This document shows positions 7,412 to 15,949 of a DNA stretch of 16,900 nt, in pieces. Position 1 is the first letter of the stretch; every line of letters begins with the position of its first letter. Location: contig JBGPLH010000033.1 in assembly GCA_041486365.1 (NCBI GenBank), forward strand, positions 1 through 16,900. The letters run 5' to 3'. A program made the translations under genes and the position numbers. The notes under the pieces are model-generated. The model had not been told where the DNA came from. It saw only the letters and a program-made list of their open reading frames with translations, and searched no databases. This stretch comes from JBGPLH01 sp041486365 [NCBI: Thermodesulfobacteriota bacterium] (GTDB taxonomy: Bacteria; JAUYMQ01).

Positions 7412-8059
7412 TCACGGACGCGAGGTCCGTACCTCCCCGGCGCGAGCCCGGTAAAGCCCGTAGAAATGCCGAACGCGGCGCACGTACTCCTGGGTTTCCC
7501 CGTAGGGCGGAATATCGCCGTACTTCACCACCGCGTCCTGACCCGCGTTGTACGCCGCGATGCTGCGATCGAGGTCTCCGTCGAAGGCGCCCAGCAGGGA
7601 CTTGAGGTAGCGAATGCCGCCCTCGATGTTCTCGCGCGGATCCAGGACGTCCGACACCCCCATCTCATAGGCCGTCTCGGGCATGAGCTGCATCAGGCCC
7701 AGCGCGCCCTTCGACGACACCGCATGAGGATCGAAGTCGGACTCCGACTTGATCACGGCCAGCACGAGTGCCGGGTCGACGTCGTACTTCCCGGCGATGT
7801 CGCTGATCGTCTGGTGGTAGCGGTCGGGGGGACGACTCGTTCCCATCCGATAGGGCCCCCGGGTGAAGCGCTCGGAGAACGCGGGGATCTTGCGGAAGCC
7901 CGCATCCCGGGGGCTATCCGTGAAATAGGGCACGCCGTTCAAGTACTTAACGTACAACTCGGCCGCGGCCATTATAGGGGAGGGCAGAATCATTGACAAC
8001 CCCAAAGCCGCGGCCAGGGACAGGCGACCCGAAGCGTGCACCAATGCGCTACGCCGCAT
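7412..8059 (-). CDS. Exported lytic murein transglycosylase (SLT domain)
   Basis: Cleaves the MurNAc-GlcNAc bond of peptidoglycan with 1,6-anhydro product formation, acting in the periplasm. The 215-aa protein starts with a signal peptide: basic MRR, a hydrophobic core at about 12-26 and a small-residue region ending near AAA (31-33). A short segment at 35-58 (ELYVKYLNGVPYFTD) precedes the SLT domain (about 82-200). Catalytic Glu106 lies in IKSESDF, followed by GALGLMQLMPETA (118-130), AAYNAG (168-173) and ETQEYVRRV (188-196). The ATG at 8059 has GGAGG four bases upstream and begins the signal peptide; the frame extends to 8206, but those 49 residues would bury the signal sequence. The gene lies 67 bases upstream of pgsA and may be co-transcribed. 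It diverges from the RNA and nadB. Confidence 0.92.
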   Translation of the reverse strand: MRRSALVHASGRLSLAAALGLSMILPSPIMAAAELYVKYLNGVPYFTDSPRDAGFRKIPAFSERFTRGPYRMGTSRPPDRYHQTISDIAGKYDVDPALVLAVIKSESDFDPHAVSSKGALGLMQLMPETAYEMGVSDVLDPRENIEGGIRYLKSLLGAFDGDLDRSIAAYNAGQDAVVKYGDIPPYGETQEYVRRVRHFYGLYRARAGEVRTSRP

Positions 8060-8320
8060 ACGACCTCCGAGGCTGACGGCCGGGGTACCCGGGGGGACGC
8101 CTTCCGGGTCCCGCTGAGAGCGATGTGCGCACCTCGCGGCGATTGGTGCGCAGCTTCGAGCCGCTCTCCGGGTGATCCAAATCGGGGACGGCGGTCGAGA
8201 ACGCATCTCCCGTCATCCAAGGGTCCTGCCCGGCGCCGGCCGCGCAGCCGAAGTCACGCCCGCCTGGAACGCCGCTTCCGGAGGACCCTCACCCATATCC
8301 GACAAGACGGCCCGTTCGCC
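8060..8320. other. Non-coding upstream region of the transglycosylase
   Basis: About 260 bases with no gene I can support. It must contain the promoter of the minus-strand transglycosylase, but I found no good -35/-10 pair on that strand. It holds the SD at 8064-8068, a GGGTACCC palindrome near 8085 and an 8-bp inverted repeat at 8126-8152. Confidence 0.5.
8126..8152. repeat. 8-bp inverted repeat upstream of the transglycosylase
   Basis: TGCGCACC (8126-8133) and GGTGCGCA (8145-8152) are perfect inverted copies separated by 11 bases. It could be an operator or a leader hairpin about 70-90 bases upstream of the transglycosylase start. In GC-rich DNA an 8-bp inverted repeat may also arise by chance. 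Confidence 0.35.
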
Positions 8321-8347
8321 TTGACAAGGCGGGGGGCGTCCTCTAAT
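8321..8347 (+). promoter_or_regulatory. Promoter with perfect TTGACA, driving the RNA at 8351 and/or nadB
   Basis: TTGACA at 8321-8326 matches the -35 consensus fully. TCTAAT at 8342-8347 matches the -10 in 5 of 6 positions but at a 15-base spacing; a 17-base spacing gives only TAATTC. The -35 lies inside a short palindrome GCCTT-GAC-AAGGC (8318-8330) that could serve as an operator. The expected start, around 8352-8356, coincides with the 5' end of the long-range RNA stem described next. Confidence 0.6.
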
Positions 8348-8350
8348 TCT

Positions 8351-8518
8351 CCTTCGACTTCGCCCCGGATCTCTGCCTTCCGGGGCGGTTGAGCTCAGAC
8401 CCAGCGCGGGACCGTCTCCTGCTTGGAGTCGGATTGACTTCACCCGGGAGCTCCGCGGGCGGAACCTCCGGCCTGAGTGGTCTTTATCGGCAGTCCGGGC
8501 GGCGAAGTTAAGGCCGCC
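8351..8518 (+). ncRNA. Candidate structured RNA: 6S-like or switchable nadB leader
   Basis: Directly behind the promoter, the two ends of this segment are complementary: CCTT (8351-8354) with AAGG (8510-8513), ACTTCGCC (8357-8364) with GGCGAAGT (8501-8508), CC and GGA (8365-8369) with GG and TCC (8494-8499), and CTGCC (8373-8377) with GGCAG (8489-8493). That is about 22 bp closing a molecule of about 163 nt. Inside are CGGG/CCCG (8407-8410 with 8443-8446) and a hairpin CCG-t-CTCC / GGAG-t-CGG (8412-8432). Two local hairpins exclude the closing stem: CGCCCCGGA/TCCGGGGCG (8361-8387) and GGCGGC/GCCGCC (8498-8518). Size, paired ends and own promoter recall 6S RNA; the exclusive folds would also suit a regulatory leader. 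No family sequence motif is recognised, so the identity is open. Confidence 0.45.
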
Positions 8519-8547
8519 TCCCCCCCGGGCCGACGCCCGCGGGAGGG
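8519..8547 (+). terminator. GC-rich hairpin before nadB
   Basis: CGGGC (8526-8530) pairs with GCCCG (8535-8539) around loop CGAC, and C-rich and G-rich flanks extend it with one bulge and one mismatch. It has no T-run. It may end the RNA at 8351, and it also covers the GGGAGGG in front of the ATG at 8551, which argues for nadB starting at 8611. Confidence 0.35.
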
Positions 8548-8610
8548 ACCATGCCGGGGCGCAGGCCCCGTGCCGTCCTCCCGAGACACCTTCCTCCACG
8601 AGGCCCGTGG

Positions 8611-10419
8611 ATGCGCGAACCCACCGTTATTTCAAGCGATTACATCGTCATCGGGAGCGGTATCGCCGGGCTGTTCTTCGCCCTGCGGGCCGCCCGCTCC
8701 GGCACGGTCACGCTCATCACCAAGAAGGACCGGAAGGAGTCGGCGACCAACTACGCCCAGGGCGGGATCGCCTCCGTCGTCGGCCCCGACGACACCTTCG
8801 AGGACCATATCCGGGACACGCTGGTGGCCGGGGACGGGCTCTGTCACGAGGACGCCGTGCGCTTCGTGGTCACGCAGGGGCCCGAGGCCATACGCGCGCT
8901 GGTCAATCTCGGGGTTTCCTTCTCGCAGGGAGGCGGGGGCGGGGAGGCGTTCGATCTCGGGCGGGAGGGAGGCCACTCCAAACGACGGATCCTCCACGCG
9001 CTCGACCGGACGGGACAGGAGATCGAGCGGGCGCTTCTCCAGGCGGTGGCGGCGCACGAACGGATCCGCGTCCTGGAGTATCACGTCGCGATCGACCTCA
9101 TCACGGCGCGCAAGATCGGGCTCAGCGGGCCGGATCGCTGCCTGGGGCTCTACGCGCTCGACCGGAGCCGGAAGGAGGTCGACACGCTGCTGGCGCGTGC
9201 GACGCTGCTCGCAACCGGAGGCGCCGGGAAGGTCTACCTCTACACCTCCAATCCGGACATCGCGACCGGCGACGGGATCGCGATGGCCTACCGCGCGGGG
9301 GCGGAGGTGGCGAACATGGAATTCATCCAGTTCCATCCCACCTGCCTCTACCACTCCCAGGCGAAGAACTTCCTGATCAGCGAGGCCGTGCGTGGCGAGG
9401 GAGGCGTGCTGCGCACGCGGGAGGGGCGGGCCTTCATGAAGAACGTGCACCCGATGGCCGATCTTGCGCCCCGCGACGTCGTGGCCCGCGCGATCGACCG
9501 GGAGCTGAAGGCCTCGGGCGACGAGCACGTGCTGCTGGACATCTCCCACCGCGGCGCCGATTTCGTGAGGCAGCGGTTCCCCACGCTCGTGGCCCGGTGC
9601 CTCGAGTTCGGGATCGACATGGCGGCCGGGCCCATTCCGGTCGTTCCCGCCGCGCACTACGTCTGCGGGGGCGTACGAACGGATCTGCGGGGAGAGACGA
9701 CGCTGCGCGGGCTCTTCGCCTGCGGGGAAACGGCCTGCACGGGCGTGCACGGCGCGAACCGCCTCGCGTCCAATTCGCTCCTCGAGGCCGTGGTGTTCGC
9801 GGGGGCCGCCTCCACCCGCGCCGCGGAGGTGCTCGGCGATCTCGAGCCGCCGCCGGCGAAGGTGCCGCCCTGGATCCCCGCACCCGATCTCTCCGAGTAC
9901 GAGGCGGTCGTCATAGCGCAGAACTGGGACGAGATCCGGCGGTTCATGTGGAACTACGTGGGGATCGTGCGGAGCGACCGCCGGCTGGCGCGGGCGCTGC
10001 ACCGGATCGAGATGCTGCGCGAGGAGATCAACGAGTACTACTGGCACGCGGGGGTGACGCAGGACATCGTGGAGCTGCGGAACATCGCCGCCGTCGCCGA
10101 GCTGATCATCCGCTGCGCGACGGACCGCAAGGAGAGCCGGGGGCTGCACTATACGATCGACCACCCCCACCGCGACGACGAGCGCTTCCGCCAGGATACG
10201 CTCATCCGCCGGGACCCCGTGACCCGCAAGCCTCTCCTGCGACGGGGGCCGCTCACGTCGGCGGCGCTCGAATATGGCGCCGAGGGCAACCCTGCGGTCG
10301 CCCTCGTGGTTCTTCTCACGAAGGCTCGGCAGGAGCCTCGCCCTCCCGTCATTCCTCGAAGAGCGGCAACTGCGGCGCGCGCTCGGACTCGGGGAACTCG
10401 ACGGGGTACTTCCCGGTGA
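8611..10419 (+). CDS. nadB: L-aspartate oxidase
   Basis: FAD enzyme that oxidises L-aspartate to iminoaspartate, the first step of de novo NAD synthesis (partner quinolinate synthase NadA is not in the window). The 602-aa protein shows the dinucleotide-binding GSGIAG (15-20), [10 protein letters not shown] (46-55), HALDRTGQ (129-136) and counterparts of the E. coli active-site residues: H242 in EFIQFHPT, R288 in [12 protein letters not shown]349 in AAHYVCGG and R384 in [12 protein letters not shown]. The C-terminal helical domain runs to about 535. The remaining ~65 residues are a basic, low-complexity tail absent from typical 530-540-aa NadB. The ATG at 8611 (GAGG seven bases upstream) gives the normal short lead into the FAD fold; an ATG at 8551 with GGGAGGG in front would add 20 basic, proline-rich residues. 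The 3' end overlaps convergent purF by 71 bases. Confidence 0.95.
   Translation: MREPTVISSDYIVIGSGIAGLFFALRAARSGTVTLITKKDRKESATNYAQGGIASVVGPDDTFEDHIRDTLVAGDGLCHEDAVRFVVTQGPEAIRALVNLGVSFSQGGGGGEAFDLGREGGHSKRRILHALDRTGQEIERALLQAVAAHERIRVLEYHVAIDLITARKIGLSGPDRCLGLYALDRSRKEVDTLLARATLLATGGAGKVYLYTSNPDIATGDGIAMAYRAGAEVANMEFIQFHPTCLYHSQAKNFLISEAVRGEGGVLRTREGRAFMKNVHPMADLAPRDVVARAIDRELKASGDEHVLLDISHRGADFVRQRFPTLVARCLEFGIDMAAGPIPVVPAAHYVCGGVRTDLRGETTLRGLFACGETACTGVHGANRLASNSLLEAVVFAGAASTRAAEVLGDLEPPPAKVPPWIPAPDLSEYEAVVIAQNWDEIRRFMWNYVGIVRSDRRLARALHRIEMLREEINEYYWHAGVTQDIVELRNIAAVAELIIRCATDRKESRGLHYTIDHPHRDDERFRQDTLIRRDPVTRKPLLRRGPLTSAALEYGAEGNPAVALVVLLTKARQEPRPPVIPRRAATAARARTRGTRRGTSR
10317..10347. repeat. 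Short palindromic repeat at the nadB/purF convergence
   Basis: The segment contains the hairpin GGCTC-GGCAG-GAGCC (10323-10337) followed by TCGCCCTCCC, and ends two bases before the purF stop. Its translations ([24 protein letters not shown], and GRGSCRAF on the other strand) match peptide strings I remember turning up in many unrelated predicted proteins of environmental bacteria such as planctomycetes, which suggests a dispersed REP-like DNA element (memory, not checked). No second copy was seen in this window. It could also act as a bidirectional terminator between the two convergent genes. Confidence 0.5.
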
Positions 10420-11794
10420 AACAGGCGTCGCAGTAGGTGTTGCGCTGGGAGGCCGCCACGGCGTGCATCCCGTCCACCGACAGGTAGCCGAGGGAATCGG
10501 CGCCGAGGTAACGGACGATCTCGTCCACGGTGTGGGAGGCCGCGATCAATTCCTTCCGGGTGGGCGTGTCGATCCCGTAGAAGCACGGATACTCGGTCGG
10601 CGGCGCGCTGATCCGTACGTGCACCTCGCGGGCGCCCGCGCCGCGGATCATGCGGATGATCTTGCGCATCGTCGTGCCGCGCACGATCGAATCGTCCACC
10701 ACGACGACCCGCTTCCCCTCCATCGCCCCGCGCACCGCGTTCAGCTTCACCTTCACGCCGAAATGCCGGATCGACTGCTGGGGCTCGATGAACGTTCGCC
10801 CCACGTAGTGGTTCCGGATGAGTCCCAGCTCGAAGGGGACCTTCGCCTCCTCCGCGAATCCCATCGCCGCCGGCATCCCCGAGTCGGGGACCGCGATCAC
10901 GACGTCGCAGGGGATCGGGTGCTCCTTCGCGAGCTGCCGCCCGAAGGCCTTGCGCATCTCGTACACGTTGCGCCCGTACAGCTCCGAGTCGGGGCGCGCG
11001 AAATAGATGTACTCGAAGATGCACATCGCCTTGCGGGTTTCGGCCCAGGGGCGGTAGGCGTGCAGCCCCGTCTCGTCGATCACGATGAACTCCCCGGGCT
11101 CCACCTCCCGGATGAATTCCGCCTCGAGGAGATCGAGCGCGCAGGTCTCGCTGGCCACGACCCAGGCGTCCTTGAGCCGCCCCAGGACCAGCGGGCGGAA
11201 TCCGTGCGGGTCCCGCGCCGCCATGAGCTTGCGCTCGGTGAGGAGCACGACCGAGAAGGCCCCCTTCACGCGGGAGAGCGCCTCCACGACCTGGTCCTCG
11301 ATCCGGTTCTCGCGCGACTGGGCGATCAGGTGGACGATCACCTCGCTGTCGACCGTGGACTGGAAGATGGCCCCGTAGGCCTCGAGCTCGTCGCGCAGGA
11401 TGCGCGCGTTCACGAGGTTGCCATTGTGGGCGATGGCGATGGAGCCGCGGGAGTACTCGACGGCGAAGGGCTGGGCGTTCTTGAGCAGGCTCTCGCCGGT
11501 GGTGGAGTAGCGGACGTGCCCGATGGCCATCCGGCCGGGAAGCGTCGCGAGGACGGTCTCGTCGAAGATATCGGCGACGAGGCCCATGGCGCGGTGGGTG
11601 TGCAGCCGCTGGGTGTCGCTGGAGACGATACCCGCGGACTCCTGACCGCGGTGCTGGAGGGCGTACAGGCCGAGGTAGGTGAGGTTGGCCGCCTCGCTGG
11701 AGCCGTGGATCCCGAAGATTCCGCACTCATCCTTCGGACGCTCCGAGCGCACGTGCAGGCGCCCACCGCCGCTGCGCCTTGAGTCGCTATTCAC
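10349..11794 (-). CDS. purF: Amidophosphoribosyltransferase (Fe-S type)
   Basis: Commits PRPP to purine synthesis by making 5-phosphoribosylamine with glutamine-derived ammonia. In the 481-aa protein, Cys24 of ECGIFGI is the N-terminal nucleophile after removal of a 23-residue propeptide; HNGN (123-126) belongs to the glutaminase site. The PRPP loop [13 protein letters not shown] is at 363-375. C258, C404, C455 and C458 correspond to the four [4Fe-4S] ligands of the Bacillus-type enzyme, so this is the iron-sulfur class, in which propeptide processing and oxygen-sensitive stability are known. The start is a GTG at 11794 behind GGGGGTGA. An internal GTG at 11752 would give a 9-residue propeptide, closer to the 11 residues of B. 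subtilis, and cannot be excluded. Last visible gene of the purine operon, 63 bases after purL. Confidence 0.96.
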   Translation of the reverse strand: MNSDSRRSGGGRLHVRSERPKDECGIFGIHGSSEAANLTYLGLYALQHRGQESAGIVSSDTQRLHTHRAMGLVADIFDETVLATLPGRMAIGHVRYSTTGESLLKNAQPFAVEYSRGSIAIAHNGNLVNARILRDELEAYGAIFQSTVDSEVIVHLIAQSRENRIEDQVVEALSRVKGAFSVVLLTERKLMAARDPHGFRPLVLGRLKDAWVVASETCALDLLEAEFIREVEPGEFIVIDETGLHAYRPWAETRKAMCIFEYIYFARPDSELYGRNVYEMRKAFGRQLAKEHPIPCDVVIAVPDSGMPAAMGFAEEAKVPFELGLIRNHYVGRTFIEPQQSIRHFGVKVKLNAVRGAMEGKRVVVVDDSIVRGTTMRKIIRMIRGAGAREVHVRISAPPTEYPCFYGIDTPTRKELIAASHTVDEIVRYLGADSLGYLSVDGMHAVAASQRNTYCDACFTGKYPVEFPESERAPQLPLFEE

Positions 11795-11857
11795 GGAGCT
11801 TCACCCCCGATCGCCCGGACGCGTGTCCCGCGCCGGCACGCGTTGAAGGCTACCACC

Positions 11858-14089
11858 CTACCCTCCCTCGCGCAACGCGCGAGAGAGCCCCTCGCGCCAC
11901 GCCCCGCGGATTTCACCAATCGGGAGATCGATCCAGTCGCCGATCCGGAGCCGGTCCCCGCCGACCCTGCCGATCACCTCGAAGGGCGCGCCCGCTTCCC
12001 GGGCGATCCGCTCGGCCCTTTCCCTATCGGATGGATCGAAGCTCACGATGATCCGGGAGGGCGCCTCCCCGAAGAGGAGCGCGTCGGCGCGGGACCCTCG
12101 CGGCAGCTCCACCTCCGCGCCGATGATCGCCTCGGGCCCTCCCACGCAGCACTCGGCCAGCGCCACCGCGAACCCTCCGTCCGCGCAGTCATGGGCCGAT
12201 CGGAACAGGCGCGCCGCGATCCCGGCCCGGCATGCGGCCTGCACGGCTTTCTCCCGCGCCCAGTCCAGCGGGGCGGGCCGGCCCCGCTCGATCCCGTGCA
12301 GGGCGGCCAGGTACTCGCTCGCGCCCAGCTCCCCGGGCGCCTCCCCGAGGAGCGCGACGAGGTCCCCCTCGGACCGGAAGAAGGGCGCCGCGAAGGCGGT
12401 CGCGTCCTCGATCAGGCCCACCATGGCCACGATCGGCGTCGGGAAGATCCCCCGGCCCTTGGTCTCGTTGTAGAAGCTCACGTTCCCGCTCACCACCGGC
12501 GTGTCCAGCGCGCGGCAGGCCTCCGCGATTCCCTCCACGCACTCGGCGAACTGCCACATGATCTCCGGCCGCTCGGGGTTGCCGAAGTTCAGGCAGTCGG
12601 TAATGGCGAGGGGAAGCGCTCCCGCGCAGGAGACGTTGCGCGCCGCCTCCGCGACGGCAAGCGCCGCGCCGAGGCGCGGATCGAGGTAGCAGTACCGGTG
12701 GTTGCAGTCGACGGACAGCGCGATCGCCTTGCGCGTGTCCTTGATCCGGATCACGGCGGCGTCGCCGCCGGGGCCCTCGAGCGTGTTCGAGCGAACCACG
12801 CTGTCGTACTGCCGGTACACCCAGGCCTTGCTCGCGAGACCGGGTGACCCGATCAGGTCGACGAGGGTTCGTCCGAGGTCCTCCGGGACGGGGATCCCGT
12901 CCGGATCGAGGGCCTGGATCTCGTCCTGCCAGGCGGGGCGCGTCATCGGCCGCTCGTAGACCGGCGCTTCCTCGGCCAGGGGCTTCACCGGGATCTCGCC
13001 GACGACCTTCCCCGCGTGCAAGAGGCGCAGGAGCCCGTCGTCCGTGACGCGCCCGACCACCTCGACCTGGAGATCCCACTTCCGGAAGATCGCCTCGACG
13101 TCCCTCTCACGTCCCGCCCTGGCGACGATCAGCATCCGCTCCTGGGACTCGGAGAGCATGATCTCGTAGGGGGTCATCCCCTCCTCCCGGAGCGGCACGC
13201 GGGACAGATCGATCTCGATCCCGACGCCGCCACGGGAGGCCATCTCGAGGGAGGAGGACGTGAGCCCCGCCGCGCCCATGTCCTGGATCCCCACGATCAG
13301 GTCCCCCTTCATCACCTCCAGGCAGGCCTCGAGGAGGAGCTTCTCCGTGAAGGGATCGCCCACCTGCACCGTGGGCCGCTTCTCCTCGCTCGTCTCCGAG
13401 AACTCCTCGCTGGCCATCGTGGCACCGTGGATCCCGTCGCGCCCCGTGCGGGAGCCGACGTAGATCACCGGGTTCCCCACGCCCGCAGCCACCGCGCGGA
13501 AGATCCGGTCCGCACGGAGGAGGCCGAGGTTGAAGGCGTTCACGAGAATGTTGCCGTCGTAGCAGGGATGAAAGGCCGTCTCGCCGCCGACCGTCGGGCA
13601 ACCGAAGGAGTTGCCGTAGCCGCCTATTCCGCGCACCACGCCGTCCACCAGATGGCGCTGCCGCGGGTCGTCCAGGCGCCCGAAGCGTAGCGAGTCGAGC
13701 GAGGCGATGGGCCGGGCGCCCATCGTGAACACGTCTCGCAGGATGCCGCCCACGCCCGTGGCGGCGCCCTGGTAGGGCTCGATGAAGCTCGGATGGTTGT
13801 GGCTCTCCATCTTGAAGACGACGGCGAAGCCATCGCCGATGTCCAAGACCCCCGCGTTCTCGCCGGGGCCCTGGAGCACCCGGGGCCCCTTCGTGGGGAA
13901 CTTGCGCAGGTGGACGCGGCTCGACTTGTAGGAGCAGTGCTCGCTCCACATGACCGAGAAGATCCCCAGCTCGACGAGATTGGGCGCGCGGCCGAGGATC
14001 TGGAGGATCCGCTCGTACTCCGCGGGCGAGAGGCCGTGGCGGGCCACCACCTCGGGTGTGATCTCGGAGGAGGAAGCGAGGTGCGTCAT
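11858..14089 (-). CDS. purL: Phosphoribosylformylglycinamidine synthase, PurL subunit (small type)
   Basis: ATP-dependent conversion of FGAR to FGAM, using ammonia from PurQ in a complex with PurS. The 743-aa length is that of the small Bacillus-type PurL, not the ~1300-aa fused enzyme. Visible motifs are [11 protein letters not shown] (47-57) with H51, [14 protein letters not shown] (74-87), [23 protein letters not shown] (93-115, H97 and H99) and repeated AIR-synthase-like ATP-binding halves, including [10 protein letters not shown] in the second half. The ATG at 14089 overlaps the purQ stop (ATGA). The same frame runs open another 105 codons upstream, through purQ sequence, but that extension is arginine/proline-rich and unlike any PurL. 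Confidence 0.97.
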   Translation of the reverse strand: MTHLASSSEITPEVVARHGLSPAEYERILQILGRAPNLVELGIFSVMWSEHCSYKSSRVHLRKFPTKGPRVLQGPGENAGVLDIGDGFAVVFKMESHNHPSFIEPYQGAATGVGGILRDVFTMGARPIASLDSLRFGRLDDPRQRHLVDGVVRGIGGYGNSFGCPTVGGETAFHPCYDGNILVNAFNLGLLRADRIFRAVAAGVGNPVIYVGSRTGRDGIHGATMASEEFSETSEEKRPTVQVGDPFTEKLLLEACLEVMKGDLIVGIQDMGAAGLTSSSLEMASRGGVGIEIDLSRVPLREEGMTPYEIMLSESQERMLIVARAGRERDVEAIFRKWDLQVEVVGRVTDDGLLRLLHAGKVVGEIPVKPLAEEAPVYERPMTRPAWQDEIQALDPDGIPVPEDLGRTLVDLIGSPGLASKAWVYRQYDSVVRSNTLEGPGGDAAVIRIKDTRKAIALSVDCNHRYCYLDPRLGAALAVAEAARNVSCAGALPLAITDCLNFGNPERPEIMWQFAECVEGIAEACRALDTPVVSGNVSFYNETKGRGIFPTPIVAMVGLIEDATAFAAPFFRSEGDLVALLGEAPGELGASEYLAALHGIERGRPAPLDWAREKAVQAACRAGIAARLFRSAHDCADGGFAVALAECCVGGPEAIIGAEVELPRGSRADALLFGEAPSRIIVSFDPSDRERAERIAREAGAPFEVIGRVGGDRLRIGDWIDLPIGEIRGAWREGLSRALREGG

Positions 14090-14865
14090 CGGGGCGCGGA
14101 GGGAGACGCGGCCTGCGGCGCGCGCCCGGGAGTGGGACGCGCGGGCGCGGCCAGCAGGGTGTCGATCAGGGCGTCGAGGATGCGGCGGCCGTCCTCCCCG
14201 CCGAGCCCCGGCTCCACCGCGTGCTCGGGGTGAGGCATCAGGCCGAAGACGTTGCCGCGGGGGTTCATGATCCCGGCAATGTGGAGAAGCGATCCGTTCG
14301 GATTGGCGTCCTCGCTCACCCGGCCGTCGGGGGTCGAGTAGCGGAGCAGGATCTGGCCCTTCGCCTGGAGCGCCTCCAGCGTCGCCGGGTCGGCGTAGTA
14401 GCACCCCTCCCCGTGCTTGATCGGGATCCGGAGCACCCGCCCCTTCTCCGTGCGGCTCGTCCAGGGGGTGTCGCTCCGCTCCACGCGGAGCGCCTGCCGC
14501 GGCTCGCAGAGGAAGCGCAGCGATCGGTTGCGGATCAGCGCGCCGGGCAGGAGCCCCGACTCGCAGAGGATCTGGAAGCCGTTGCAGGTACCCAGTACGT
14601 AACCCCCGGCCTCGGCGAAGCGCCGCACGGCCTTCATCACCGGCGAGAACTTGGCCATGGCCCCGCAGCGCAGGTAGTCGCCGTAGGAGAACCCGCCGGG
14701 CAGCATCACGGCGTCCAGGCCCTCGAGCGATTCCTCTTTGTGCCAGACGAAGCGCGCCCGGACACCCAGCACGTGCGCCAGCGCGTGGTAGGCGTCGTGA
14801 TCGTCGCAGGAGCCCGGGAAGACGACGACCCCGACCTGGACGTCCTCGCGGGACCTGGGGCTCAC
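14086..14865 (-). CDS. purQ: Phosphoribosylformylglycinamidine synthase, glutaminase subunit
   Basis: Class I glutamine amidotransferase that feeds ammonia to PurL. The 259-aa protein opens with [12 protein letters not shown] (11-22), then [12 protein letters not shown] (55-66), the nucleophile C94 in GTCNGFQ (92-98) and the HxE pair H212/E214 in PHPEHAVE. The start is a GTG at 14865, which overlaps the purS stop as GTGA; the glutamate codons at the end of purS supply the GGAGGAGGA ribosome site right before it. The frame extends 41 codons further into purS, but there is no homology there. The last ~20 residues are a Pro/Ala/Arg tail beyond the usual PurQ end. Coupled to both neighbours by 4-base overlaps, which should keep S:Q:L ratios steady (inference). 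Confidence 0.95.
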   Translation of the reverse strand: MSPRSREDVQVGVVVFPGSCDDHDAYHALAHVLGVRARFVWHKEESLEGLDAVMLPGGFSYGDYLRCGAMAKFSPVMKAVRRFAEAGGYVLGTCNGFQILCESGLLPGALIRNRSLRFLCEPRQALRVERSDTPWTSRTEKGRVLRIPIKHGEGCYYADPATLEALQAKGQILLRYSTPDGRVSEDANPNGSLLHIAGIMNPRGNVFGLMPHPEHAVEPGLGGEDGRRILDALIDTLLAAPARPTPGRAPQAASPSAPR

Positions 14866-15107
14866 TCCTCCTCCAGCGTGATCTTCCACGATTCGATCAC
14901 CGGGTTCGCGAGCAGCTTCTCGCTCATCTCGTGGAGCAGCGCCTCGGCCTTCGCCCGGGGCATGTCCGCGAGATCGATCTCGAAGCACTTCCCCGCGCGC
15001 AGATCCCGCACGGCGTCGTACCCGAGGCTGTGCAGCGCGTTCTGGATCGCCTTGCCCTGCGGGTCCAGAACCCCTTCGCGGGGCATCACGATCACCCGTG
15101 CCTTCAT
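14862..15107 (-). CDS. purS: Phosphoribosylformylglycinamidine synthase, PurS subunit
   Basis: Small 81-aa adaptor that bridges PurQ and PurL in the FGAM synthase complex. It shows the family pattern: [18 protein letters not shown] at the N-terminus, [11 protein letters not shown] (21-31), [14 protein letters not shown] (33-46) and [10 protein letters not shown] (65-74). The ATG at 15107 has a strong GGAGGAG seven bases upstream. The last codons (three Glu) double as the ribosome-binding site of purQ. It lies 64 bases after purC. Confidence 0.95.
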   Translation of the reverse strand: MKARVIVMPREGVLDPQGKAIQNALHSLGYDAVRDLRAGKCFEIDLADMPRAKAEALLHEMSEKLLANPVIESWKITLEEE

Positions 15108-15171
15108 GGCTGGCTCCTCCCGAGGCGCCGCGGCGCGGTGCGTTCCGACGAGGGGGCGTTCCCGCAGGATC

Positions 15172-15909
15172 TCACGCCCCGCAGATCCTCCGCTCCACCT
15201 CGTGGTACGCCTCCTCGATCTTCCCGAGGTCGCGGCGGAAGCGATCCTTGTCGAGCTTCTCGTTGGTCGCCTTGTCCCAGAGGCGGCACCCGTCCGGGCT
15301 GATCTCGTCGCCCAGCAACACTTGCTCCTGCCAGCGCCCGGCTCCGCGCCCGAACTCGAGCTTGAAGTCCACGAGCCGGATCCCGCGCGGGTCGAGGAAC
15401 TTCAGCAGCAGCTCGTTCACCCGGAACGCCTCCCGGCGGATCGTCTCGAGCTCATCCGCGGTGCACAGGTGGAAGACCAGGGCGTGGTCGTCGTTGATCG
15501 GCGGATCGTCCAGATCGTCGCGCTTGTAGTACAGCTCCAGGATGGGCCGCGGGAGCGTCTCCCCTTCCGGCAGACCCATGCGCTTGGCCAGGGAGCCGGC
15601 GACGACGTTCCGCACCACGACCTCGACGGGGATGATCGTGAGGCGCTTGCAGAGCATTTCGCGGTCGGACAGGCGATCGACGAAGTGCGTCCGGATCCCG
15701 TTGTCCTCCAGGAGCTGGAACAGCACGGTGGAGATCCGGTTGTTCACGATCCCCTTCTCGACGATCGTCCCCTTCTTCTTCGCATTGAAGGCGGTGGCAT
15801 CGTCCTTGAAGTACTGGATCACGAGGTCCGGATCGCTCGTGGCGTAGAGGATCTTGGCCTTCCCCTCGTACATCTTCTCGCGCTTCTCGGGCCTGGCGAT
15901 GGTGCTCAT
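15172..15909 (-). CDS. purC: Phosphoribosylaminoimidazole-succinocarboxamide synthase
   Basis: Joins CAIR and aspartate with ATP to give SAICAR in the cytosol. The 245-aa protein shows KMYEGKAK (12-19), the SAICAR synthetase signature IPVEVVVRNVVAGS (93-106), LVDFKLEFG (179-187) and LGDEISPDGCRLWD (199-212). Length is typical of the stand-alone bacterial enzyme. The ATG at 15909 follows CGGAG with a six-base spacing; the frame remains open upstream into purB but is not PurC-like there. It lies 40 bases after the purB stop, in the same order as the Bacillus pur operon. Confidence 0.97.
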   Translation of the reverse strand: MSTIARPEKREKMYEGKAKILYATSDPDLVIQYFKDDATAFNAKKKGTIVEKGIVNNRISTVLFQLLEDNGIRTHFVDRLSDREMLCKRLTIIPVEVVVRNVVAGSLAKRMGLPEGETLPRPILELYYKRDDLDDPPINDDHALVFHLCTADELETIRREAFRVNELLLKFLDPRGIRLVDFKLEFGRGAGRWQEQVLLGDEISPDGCRLWDKATNEKLDKDRFRRDLGKIEEAYHEVERRICGA

Positions 15910-15949
15910 TGAGTACTCCGAGCCCCCGGGGTACGCGCCCCGGGCGGCG

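Noticed and set aside
8447-8475. T-box-like string GGGCGGAACC resembling the antiterminator consensus AGGGTGGNACCGCG
   Set aside because: The key U of the UGGN bulge that pairs with the tRNA CCA end is C here. No specifier loop is seen, no T-run terminator follows, and nadB is not an aminoacylation or amino-acid supply gene.
8607-10436. 609-codon frame overlapping nadB on the same strand
   Set aside because: Arg/Gly/Ala-rich shadow of nadB in another frame. NadB itself is intact with all active-site residues, so there is no frameshift to explain.
10274-11782. Long plus-strand open frame opposite purF (502 codons), and similar ones opposite purL, purQ/S/C and the SGNH genes
   Set aside because: All mirror genuine genes codon by codon and show no domain motif, start context or independent promoter.
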